From VRUE01 sp963807425 (lineage in GTDB: Bacteria > Actinomycetota > Thermoleophilia > Solirubrobacterales > 70-9): DNA of 64,000 nt. Under the pieces are notes generated by a model, which was not told the origin of the DNA, made no database searches, and worked only from the letters and a program-made list of their open reading frames with translations. Positions 58,224 through 64,000 of this stretch are shown here, in pieces. The DNA is taken from contig CAWEBZ010000014.1 in NCBI GenBank assembly GCA_963807425.1, positions 62,001 to 126,000 of the forward strand. The letters run 5' to 3'. The translations under genes were made by a program, and so were the position numbers. The stretch's first letter is position 1. The number at the start of each line of letters is the position of its first letter.

Positions 58224-58921
58224 AGCCAGCGGACAAGCAGGCATACCTCGAGGAGTACGAGCTGCTGAAGAAGAAGGGCAAGCCCTTCTTCCCCTACGCG
58301 GTGTTGAAGGACTCGACGATGGCGCTGATCGTCGTCGGCGTGATCATCGCGATGTCGATCATCCTCGGCGCCGAGCAGGGTCCGAAGGCGGACCCGACCT
58401 CAACCACCTACGTGCCCCGCCCTGAGTGGTACTTCTTCTTTCTCTTCGAGGTGCTGCGCGTGATCAAGCCGCCGGAGCTGGTCCCGATCGCGACGATCGG
58501 CATCCCGACCATCTGCATGGTCCTCCTCCTCCTGCTGCCGTTCTACGACCGTGGGCCGGAGCGTCATCCCGGCCGGCGGCCGATCGCGACCACGGCCGGC
58601 TGCATGACGATCGTCGCGATGGCCTACCTCACCTACCTCGGCGCCACCGGCGGCTCGCCGACCGAGATCGAGATGGAGGTCGCGCCCCGCTACGAGGCCG
58701 GCAAGGAGGTCGTCGCCGGCGCCGGCTGCCTGGCTTGTCACAAGATCGGCGAGAACGGCAACCACGGGCCAGGTCCGGATCTAACCCACATCGCCCAGCG
58801 GGTGCCCCGCGCGGCGATCGTCCGCTCGGTGGAGATCGGGCCTGGCATCATGCCTTCCTATCGCGACCTTCCGCCGAAGAAGCTCAACGAGCTCGCCGAT
58901 TTCCTCTCCTCGCTCGACTAA
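58220..58921 (+). CDS. qcrC: Subunit IV/cytochrome c fusion of the bc complex
   Basis: 233 residues joining a PetD-like part (three membrane helices, Qo-site motif PEWYF at 68-72) to a C-terminal cytochrome c domain (about 150-233) with haem-binding CLACH (170-174) and a likely axial Met in GIMPSYRDLPP near 213. This fusion is the hallmark of Bacillus-type QcrC. It accepts electrons from the Rieske centre and passes them to a terminal oxidase. Actinobacteria such as Mycobacterium instead use a separate dihaem cytochrome c (QcrC) before QcrA. Confidence 0.93.
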   Translation: MKPADKQAYLEEYELLKKKGKPFFPYAVLKDSTMALIVVGVIIAMSIILGAEQGPKADPTSTTYVPRPEWYFFFLFEVLRVIKPPELVPIATIGIPTICMVLLLLLPFYDRGPERHPGRRPIATTAGCMTIVAMAYLTYLGATGGSPTEIEMEVAPRYEAGKEVVAGAGCLACHKIGENGNHGPGPDLTHIAQRVPRAAIVRSVEIGPGIMPSYRDLPPKKLNELADFLSSLD

Positions 58922-58964
58922 GCCCTCGCGAGACTCCGCCCAGTTCGCGGCGCAGGTCAACCGA

Positions 58965-59633
58965 ATGTTCGACCGGGTCGCGGGCCGCTACGACCTGCTC
59001 AACTCGCTGATGAGCGCCGGACTCCACCACCGCTGGCGCGAACGGGCGGCTGAGCGCACCGAGCTGATGGCCGGCGATACCGCCCTCGACGTCTGCTGCG
59101 GCACCGGCGATCTCACCTTCGAGCTCGCCGGGCGGGTATCGCCCGGCGGCCATGTCGTCGGCTGCGATTTCTCCGAGCCGATGCTTGACCTGGCGCGTGA
59201 GAAGGCGGCCGCCCGCGACGCCCTGGGAGTGCGCTTCGAGTGGGCGGACGCGCTCAGCCTGCCCTATGACGCGGGCCGCTTCGATGCGGTCACGGTTGGG
59301 TTCGGCGTTCGCAACTTCGCCGACCGCGACCGCGGCCTGCGGGAGATGACCCGGGTCCTTCGCCCCGGTGGGAGGCTGGTCGTGCTCGAGTTCACCGAGC
59401 CTCGGCGCCCTCCCTTCTCGACCTTCTACGCGCTCTGGTTCGATCGCCTCGCGCCGGTCCTGGGAAAGTTCTCTGACGATCCCGAGGCATATGCCTATCT
59501 GGCGGAGTCCGTCCACAGCTTCCCCGACCCGCGCCGCTTGGCGGAGAAGATGGATCGGGCGGGCCTGGAGCGCGTCCGCTACACGATTCTCGCCGGCGGG
59601 ATCGTCACGATCCACAGCGGCATCGCCGGGTGA
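58965..59633 (+). CDS. menG: Demethylmenaquinone methyltransferase (MenG/UbiE)
   Basis: Last methylation of menaquinone synthesis, matching the menaquinol-using bc complex upstream. 222 residues from ATG 58965: MFDRVAGRYDLLNSLMS, SAM motif ALDVCCGTGDLTFELAG, NFADRDRGLREMTRVLRPGG, VLEFTEPRRPPFSTFYALWF and VHSFPDPRRLAEKM. The frame continues upstream in a plausible N-terminal helix (DSAQFAAQVNR) but offers no ATG, GTG or TTG there, so a non-standard upstream start is possible. Overlaps the prenyl synthase by 4 bp. Confidence 0.92.
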   Translation: MFDRVAGRYDLLNSLMSAGLHHRWRERAAERTELMAGDTALDVCCGTGDLTFELAGRVSPGGHVVGCDFSEPMLDLAREKAAARDALGVRFEWADALSLPYDAGRFDAVTVGFGVRNFADRDRGLREMTRVLRPGGRLVVLEFTEPRRPPFSTFYALWFDRLAPVLGKFSDDPEAYAYLAESVHSFPDPRRLAEKMDRAGLERVRYTILAGGIVTIHSGIAG

Positions 59634-60595
59634 CGAGACGCTCGGCGGTTCCCCCGCCGGTCACGGCGGTCCTCGACGCTTCGAGCCGCTGGCTACCGGC
59701 AATGCTTGGCGAGGTGGAGGAGCGTTTGCGCGAGCAGGCAGGCGGCTATGGGCCGCTGCTGGAGACGGACGCGACGGCAACCCTGGCCGCCGGTGGCAAG
59801 CGGTTGCGGCCGCTGTTGGTCCTCCTTTGCGCTGGGGCCGATGGGGGGGAGGAGGCGGTGCGAGCAGCAACGGCGATCGAGTTGGTTCACATGGCCACCC
59901 TCGTCCACGACGATGTTCTCGACGCCGCACCGCTGCGTCGGGGCAAGCCGACGGTGGCGGCCTCTTCGGGCCGCGACCGTGCGACCGCGGTCGGCGATCT
60001 GCTTTTTTCCCGCGCCTTCGCCCTGCTTGCTGAGCAGCGCCAGATGCAGGCCGTCTCGCGACTTGCCGAGGCGTCGGTGGCGCTTGCCAATGGAGAGCTC
60101 GCCCAGCGCCACGATGCCTACGACACCGGGATCTCCGAGCAGCGCTACCTCGAGCGCTGTCAGCTGAAGACGGCGAAGCTGTTCGAGTGCGCCTGCCTGC
60201 TGGGCCGCGACGTCGCGGAGTTGGGTGCGTTTGGGGCCGAAATTGGCCTCGCCTTCCAGTTGCTCGACGACGTTCTCGATGTCTCCGGCCCGGCGGAGCG
60301 AACGGGCAAGGCCCGCGGTACCGATCTGCTCGACGGCACGGTCACCCTGCCGCTGATCGCGGCCGCGGAGATCGATCCCGAGATCCGCGCGGTTGATCTC
60401 CGCAGCCTCGACACCCTTACCGCCGAGGCGCTCTGCGATCGGATCGTGGCTACGGGCGCCCTCGATCAGGTTCGCTCTCGCGCCCTCGGGATGGTCACCG
60501 CGGCGAAGGAGCGACTCGATTCATCTGCTTTCGACCCCGAACAGCGCCAACTGCTCGGAATCGTCGCTGACGGCGTCGTCCAGCGCTATAGCTAG
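59630..60595 (+). CDS. Long-chain polyprenyl diphosphate synthase
   Basis: Makes the isoprenoid tail, most likely for menaquinone. 321 residues with GGKRLRPLLVLLCA, the first Asp-rich motif LVHDDVLDAAPLRRGKPT, GDLLFSRAFALLAE, the ECQLKTAKLFE-type Lys-Thr helix and the second Asp-rich motif FQLLDDVLDVSGP. Small residues before the first motif fit long-chain products, but chain length is not certain. GTG start overlaps menG; its stop overlaps the Zn-ribbon gene stop (convergent). Confidence 0.93.
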   Translation: MTRRSAVPPPVTAVLDASSRWLPAMLGEVEERLREQAGGYGPLLETDATATLAAGGKRLRPLLVLLCAGADGGEEAVRAATAIELVHMATLVHDDVLDAAPLRRGKPTVAASSGRDRATAVGDLLFSRAFALLAEQRQMQAVSRLAEASVALANGELAQRHDAYDTGISEQRYLERCQLKTAKLFECACLLGRDVAELGAFGAEIGLAFQLLDDVLDVSGPAERTGKARGTDLLDGTVTLPLIAAAEIDPEIRAVDLRSLDTLTAEALCDRIVATGALDQVRSRALGMVTAAKERLDSSAFDPEQRQLLGIVADGVVQRYS

Positions 60596-60924
60596 CGGAA
60601 GTCTTCGGCGCTGATCAGGTCGGCCTCGAGGGCAGCCGCGAAGGTCTTGGCGACGTGCTGCATGTTCTCTCGCTCTAGCGTCTTCAGCACGTCGCTCAGC
60701 GCCCGGGTGCCGAAGTCGAGCTCTTCGTCGAAGGCATCGATCTCCGACTCTCCGTGGACGTCGTTGCTGCACCACTCGCACTCGGGGCAGCGCCGCCACA
60801 GCCGCCAGTGAGCCCGGTCCTCCGCCTGCTCCCAGCAGGTCGGCTGCACCAGTTGCGAGGCGCATTGAGGGCAGACGTGAAGCCCGGGGGCGGTCTTCGT
60901 CTGACTGGCGCTTGCGTCTCGCAT
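60592..60924 (-). CDS. Small zinc-ribbon protein, unknown function
   Basis: A 110-residue soluble protein with four cysteines in two pairs (CPQC near residue 18 and CPEC near residue 46), plus nearby Cys, spaced like a zinc ribbon, followed by an acidic helical region (ESEIDAFDEELDFGTRALSD). No DNA-binding motif or known family beyond zinc ribbon. ATG at 60924; it is convergent with the prenyl synthase and divergent from tatA across a 139-bp AT-rich spacer. Role unknown. Confidence 0.65.
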   Translation of the reverse strand: MRDASASQTKTAPGLHVCPQCASQLVQPTCWEQAEDRAHWRLWRRCPECEWCSNDVHGESEIDAFDEELDFGTRALSDVLKTLERENMQHVAKTFAAALEADLISAEDFR

Positions 60925-61063
60925 GTATGCAATATCGAACCCGCGAAACGATCACTCCATCCGCACTTTTCAGCGATATTCGGAGAAAACCCAATTACCG
61001 GGTAGGAAGCCCTCCTCAATTCGATGTGATCCGGACGGGTCTGGCGGCCGTTACCATGGGTTG
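60925..61063. promoter_or_regulatory. Divergent promoter spacer between the Zn-ribbon gene and tatA
   Basis: AT-rich spacer with a dyad AATATCG (60931-60937) / CGATATT (60974-60980) and a second ACCC-AATTACC-GGGT-like dyad near 60990. TACCAT at 61052-61057 is a possible -10 for tatA, 6 nt before its ATG, again without a ribosome site. Confidence 0.45.
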
Positions 61064-61297
61064 ATGCCAAACGTTGGACCACTTGAGCTTGCGATTGTCC
61101 TGATCATCGCCCTGGTCGTTTTCGGGCCAAAGCGCTTGCCGGAGCTGGGTCGTTCGCTGGGACGAGGGATCCGCGAGTTCCGCGGCTCGGTCAGTGGCGA
61201 TCACGGCGACTCCGAGCCCAGCGGCGAGATCGAGCCGCCGAAGGAGCCCGCCGACAAGGGCGCCGAGGGCGAGCCGGTCGCCCACGACCGCCGCTGA
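61064..61297 (+). CDS. tatA: Sec-independent translocase protein TatA
   Basis: Forms the pore for folded, twin-arginine-bearing proteins. 77 residues: one membrane helix (about 7-21, LELAIVLIIALVVFGPKRLP with the conserved FGPKRLPELG hinge) and an amphipathic helix (ELGRSLGRGIREFRGS) with an acidic/basic tail. The ATG 61064 gives the standard N-terminus. tatC begins 10 bp downstream. The Rieske protein in this window is a likely substrate. Confidence 0.93.
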   Translation: MPNVGPLELAIVLIIALVVFGPKRLPELGRSLGRGIREFRGSVSGDHGDSEPSGEIEPPKEPADKGAEGEPVAHDRR

Positions 61298-61307
61298 GGG
61301 CACTGCG

Positions 61308-62078
61308 ATGGCCCGTGTCAGGGCGGTTTCCCACGAGGATCGCCTCACCCTCGTAGAGCACCTCGACGAGCTTCGCACGCGGATCGTCGTCTGCATCGTC
61401 GTCTTCGGCGTCGCGCTCGCGCTTTGCTTCTGGCAGAACCACCTGCTGCTGGAGATCGCTTCCGGACCGCTCCCAAGCGATCACAAGGAGCTGCTCACCT
61501 TCGGCGTTACCGAGCCTTTCACCACGACCGTCACCGTTGCGACCTACGGGGCGCTGATCCTCTCGCTGCCGATCCTGCTCTATCAGGCCTACGCTTACGT
61601 CCTGCCGGCGTTCAGCCGTACCGAGCGGCGGCTGGTCCTGCCGATCCTGCTCCTCGCCCCGGTCCTCTTCCTGGCCGGTGTCGCTTTCGCCTACTTCGTC
61701 GTGATGCCGGCCGCCGTCGACTTCCTGCTCAACTTCAACGACAGCCAGTTCAACGTCCAGGTCCGGGCTCGCGACTACTACAGCTTCTTCTCGACGACGA
61801 TGCTCGCCGGGGGCATCGTCTTCCAGCTGCCCCTGGCGATCCTCGCGGTGACCAGGCTCGGCATCGTCTCGATCGAGCAGCTCACCCGCAACCGGCGCTA
61901 CGCCTACCTGGCGATCGCCGTGGTTGCTGCGGCGCTGCCGGGAGTCGACCCGATAACGATGCTGATCGAGATGGTTCCGCTCCTCGTTCTCTATGAGTTG
62001 AGTATCTTGATTGCTCGTGCCTTCGGTAGGCCGGGGGCTGCGGGAGGCATGGCCAGGCCCTCAACCCAGGAGCGCTGA
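61308..62078 (+). CDS. tatC: Sec-independent translocase protein TatC
   Basis: Twin-arginine signal receptor. 256 residues with six membrane helices. N-terminal motif LTLVEHLDELRTRIVVCIVV, TEPFTTTVTVATYGALILSL, PILLYQAYAYVLPAFSRTERR and PLAILAVTRLGIVSIEQLTR are the signature segments, including the Glu that contacts the signal. ATG 61308 is the family start; the frame is open upstream but without homology. Confidence 0.95.
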   Translation: MARVRAVSHEDRLTLVEHLDELRTRIVVCIVVFGVALALCFWQNHLLLEIASGPLPSDHKELLTFGVTEPFTTTVTVATYGALILSLPILLYQAYAYVLPAFSRTERRLVLPILLLAPVLFLAGVAFAYFVVMPAAVDFLLNFNDSQFNVQVRARDYYSFFSTTMLAGGIVFQLPLAILAVTRLGIVSIEQLTRNRRYAYLAIAVVAAALPGVDPITMLIEMVPLLVLYELSILIARAFGRPGAAGGMARPSTQER

Positions 62079-62084
62079 TTCGAG

Positions 62085-62885
62085 TTGGCAGAGAGCGGCG
62101 AGCGACGGATGCTCTTCGACATCCGTGGACGACGGAAGAACGTCGTCCGAGTCGTCTACGCGGTGCTGGCGCTGCTGATGGGAGCCAGTCTCTTCCTCGT
62201 CGTCGGCTCGTTCAACCTGGGTGAACTCTTCAACAGCGGCAGCTCGAGCAACGCTGCCGCGGTTCTCGACGAACAGGCTGAGCGGACCGAAGCGAAGCTG
62301 CGGCGCAACCCGAACGACGAAGCGCTGCTGCTCTCCCTAACCCGCACCCGGGTTGCCGCTGGCAACGCGCTGGCGGAAGTCGATCCCCAGACCGGCGAAC
62401 CGGTGGTCACGCCGGAGGGACGGGTCGAGCTCGAACAGGCGGCGAGTGCCTGGGACAGGTATCTGCAGCAGACCGACGAACCCAATCCGTCGGGCGCCCA
62501 GCTCGTCGCCGGCACGTTCTTCAGCCTCGCCCAGACCTCGCCCACTCTCGAGGAAGCAGCGGCCTACGTGGAACAGGCCGCCGAAGCGCAGCGGATCGTC
62601 GCGGAGGAGCGCCCCAGTGTCGGCTCCTTCAGCAGCCTCGCCATCTACGAGTATTTCGCTGGCGACTTCGCCGCCGGCGACAAGGCACAGACCCAGGCTC
62701 AGTTCAAAACCGGCTCAAAAGAAGAACAGACGTCTGTCGCCAAGCAGCTCGCCCTCGTCCGCCAGAACGCAAAACAGTTCGAAAAACAGAGGCAGGCAGC
62801 GGCAAAAGCGGAACAGGGTGCCGGCAAAGAAGCGCTCCAGAATCCGCTTGGAGGCCTAGCTGGCGCTGGCACCGGCGGTCCCTGA
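62085..62885 (+). CDS. Membrane-anchored TPR-like protein
   Basis: A 266-residue protein: basic N-terminus (GRRKNVVRVVY), one membrane helix (about 23-42), a Ser/Asn spacer, then an all-helical extracytoplasmic region of 34-residue-like repeats (LLLSLTRTRVAAGNAL, AASAWDRYLQQTDEPN, AAAYVEQAAEAQRIVA) resembling TPR units, and a Gln/Lys/Ala-rich tail with GGLAGAGTGGP. Such proteins scaffold envelope complexes, but no partner can be named. TTG 62085 follows tatC by 6 bp; ATG 62109 is an alternative start. Confidence 0.65.
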   Translation: MAESGERRMLFDIRGRRKNVVRVVYAVLALLMGASLFLVVGSFNLGELFNSGSSSNAAAVLDEQAERTEAKLRRNPNDEALLLSLTRTRVAAGNALAEVDPQTGEPVVTPEGRVELEQAASAWDRYLQQTDEPNPSGAQLVAGTFFSLAQTSPTLEEAAAYVEQAAEAQRIVAEERPSVGSFSSLAIYEYFAGDFAAGDKAQTQAQFKTGSKEEQTSVAKQLALVRQNAKQFEKQRQAAAKAEQGAGKEALQNPLGGLAGAGTGGP

Positions 62886-62899
62886 CCGGAGACGGTGAG

Positions 62900-62973
62900 T
62901 GGGCCGTGAAGGATTCGAACCTTCGACCTTGAGATTAAGAGTCTCCTGCTCTAACCAGCTGAGCTAACGGCCC
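62900..62973 (-). tRNA. tRNA-Lys (anticodon CTT)
   Basis: 74 nt on the minus strand: acceptor GGGCCGT with ACGGCCC, D arm TAGCTCAGCTGGTTAGAGC, anticodon loop CTCTTAA (CTT), T arm GAAGGTTCGAATCCTTC, discriminator A. CCA is not encoded. Confidence 0.94.
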
Positions 62974-62983
62974 GGAGCGGGCA

Positions 62984-62989
62984 AGTATA
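62984..62989 (-). promoter_or_regulatory. -10 box of tRNA-Lys
   Basis: TATACT on the minus strand, 10 nt before the tRNA 5' end; -35 not recognisable. Confidence 0.45.
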
Positions 62990-63004
62990 GGAACCTCGCG
63001 CCCT

Positions 63005-63757
63005 CTAGCGGGCGGTGCAGGGCTTTTCGACGCTGCCGTCGATGATCGTGCCGTCGATGAAGGTGAAGCGGCCGTGGGTGTGGAGGATGCCGTCGCTGCA
63101 GTGGGCCGACACGTAGCTGCGTTTGGAGCCGCGGAAGCTGTAGCGCTTGCCGACCTTGACCTCGACGCGGACCAGTGCCCCACGTCCCGCCGCGATCGGG
63201 GGCACATCGATGGTGGCGCGGTAGCGGAAGCCGCCACTCCGGCGTTCGATCGGGATCGTGACGACGTAGTTCTGGATCCCCGGGACGGTCGTCCGCGCAT
63301 GGAAGAGGACCGTCGCCTGCCCTTCCTGACGGGGGCCGTTGAAAAGCGTCAGCAGGGAACTGGCCCGAGTCGGTGCCTGTCCTTCGCGGGCGATCAGGGC
63401 TTCGACTTTCCCGGTGCCGACGATTGCGTTTGGGCAGCGGCGGCGGGCTTCCTGCGGTGTGACTTCCTCCAGCAGCGATGGCTGGCAGACCGGCAGTCCC
63501 CCCGTGGTCAGCCGGCCATCGCGATCGAAGTCGATCACTGCCTGTTGCAGTGGGGTGGGGACGCTGCCATCGACCGATTTGAGGTCGGCGTGGCCCTGGA
63601 AGTCGATCGGGACGTACGTGTTGCGCGGCAGTGTCCGCGGGGTAAAGCCTCCGTCTGCGCGCAGCACCAGGTTGCCGACCTTGACCAGTGCAGCGCTTGC
63701 CGACGCTGCGACCAAGAGGCAGGCGACCAAAAGTCCGATTCCCAGGTGCTTCCTCAA
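63005..63757 (-). CDS. Secreted protein of unknown function
   Basis: A 250-residue protein with a clear signal peptide (RKHLGIGLLVACLLVAASASA) and a beta-rich mature domain with three to four conserved-looking cysteines (VCQP near 93, RRRCPN near 109, SAHCSDG near 219, EKPCTAR at the end), suggesting two disulfides. Similar proteins are common in this group of actinobacteria, but none has a known role to my knowledge. The start is TTG 63757 with GGGAGG only 3 nt before; a TTGACC box 17 bp before TAGGGA may be its promoter. tRNA-Lys follows at 62973. Confidence 0.7.
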   Translation of the reverse strand: MRKHLGIGLLVACLLVAASASAALVKVGNLVLRADGGFTPRTLPRNTYVPIDFQGHADLKSVDGSVPTPLQQAVIDFDRDGRLTTGGLPVCQPSLLEEVTPQEARRRCPNAIVGTGKVEALIAREGQAPTRASSLLTLFNGPRQEGQATVLFHARTTVPGIQNYVVTIPIERRSGGFRYRATIDVPPIAAGRGALVRVEVKVGKRYSFRGSKRSYVSAHCSDGILHTHGRFTFIDGTIIDGSVEKPCTAR

Positions 63758-63868
63758 ATTCCTCCCTAAGCCAGGCTAGCGTCAAGGTCAAAGAACCCCC
63801 GGCTTCCTTCGGCGTTCTTAACACAGTCTTCTGCAACCTTCGCCCAACCGACCGCCAAACTACCCTTC

Positions 63869-64000
63869 GTGCCTGTGAGGAGGAGGAGCAGGGGGCAAGG
63901 AGATCGTGCGCTCGAGAAGCGCGAGGGCGAGAAGCGCCCTCCGCTGATGCTGCGCTACCCGCGGGCGGTGCTCGCCATCACGCTGCTCGCCATCACGCTG
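63869..64000 (+). CDS. Start of a membrane protein running off the right edge
   Basis: 44 codons from GTG 63869: an Arg-rich cytosolic start (VRRRSRGQGDRALEKREG), then PPLMLRYPRAVLAITLLAIT, a membrane helix preceded by the xxYPRxV motif seen at the start of MMPL/RND exporters. Alternative starts are GTG 63875 (8 nt after a TACCCT box) and ATG 63947. Too little is visible for a firm call. Confidence 0.4.
   Translation, partial: MPVRRRSRGQGDRALEKREGEKRPPLMLRYPRAVLAITLLAITL

Overview
The window looks like the replication-origin region of a high-GC actinobacterial chromosome, most likely class Thermoleophilia (Solirubrobacterales-like). This rests on the gene order gyrA-gyrB-dciA-recF-dnaN-dnaA / rpmH-rnpA-yidD-yidC-jag-rsmG-parA-parB around 28.5-42.1 kb, a PknB/PASTA-PBP-RodA-PstP-FHA growth locus, a menaquinone (MenG, long-chain prenyl synthase) respiratory chain, and strong GC bias at third codon positions. 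The species cannot be named from the sequence alone.

Layout. 0-2.2 kb: two acyltransferases and a low-GC pair (STAS-like DUF4325 protein plus a HATPase). 2.3-12.2 kb: a Wzx/Wzy-type surface polysaccharide locus (phosphoglycosyl transferase, three glycosyltransferases, flippase, O-antigen ligase/polymerase, CapD/FlaA1-like dehydratase, two small envelope proteins). 12.3-14.8 kb: dedA-uppP-purM. 14.9-26.6 kb: three Ser/Thr kinases, ddl, pbpA, rodA, pstP, fhaB, fhaA and a CARDB-type envelope protein. 26.7-28.1 kb: pheA and an HNH endonuclease, followed by structured repeats. 28.5-42.1 kb: origin, replication and segregation genes, with a putative oriC between dnaA and dnaN and a parS-like site at the rnpA/yidD junction. 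42.2-52.7 kb: tRNA-Ile, a bifunctional-nuclease-like gene, a second ddl with an aminotransferase, membrane proteins, a phosphodiesterase-like gene, a tandem pair of lipoprotein paralogues in AT-richer DNA, ymdB and an ABC-2 exporter. 52.9-60.6 kb: hemB, a fused siroheme-decarboxylase-like gene and hemL, then a Bacillus-type menaquinol:cytochrome c reductase (qcrABC), menG and a polyprenyl synthase. 60.6-64 kb: a Zn-ribbon protein, tatA-tatC, an envelope protein, tRNA-Lys, a secreted protein and the start of a gene running off the right edge.

The loci fit together. UppP, the two Ddl enzymes, PbpA/RodA and the kinase-phosphatase-FHA module act in peptidoglycan growth; the polysaccharide locus uses the same undecaprenyl carrier; the Rieske protein has a twin-arginine signal and TatAC is encoded nearby; haem, cytochrome and menaquinone genes are contiguous.

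The most unusual signals are: (1) two families of intergenic nested-palindrome elements with conserved cores but unrelated, perfectly self-complementary outer arms, three of the four having arms of exactly 22 bp; (2) two genes (fhaA, hemL) whose conserved N-termini can only be reached from an ATC or ATT codon, each with a strong Shine-Dalgarno sequence; (3) a fused AhbA/AhbB-like gene between hemB and hemL; (4) many -10 boxes 6-13 nt before start codons that lack a Shine-Dalgarno sequence, suggesting leaderless mRNAs; (5) the DUF4325/HATPase pair and the duplicated lipoproteins. No insertion sequence, prophage or CRISPR array was seen.
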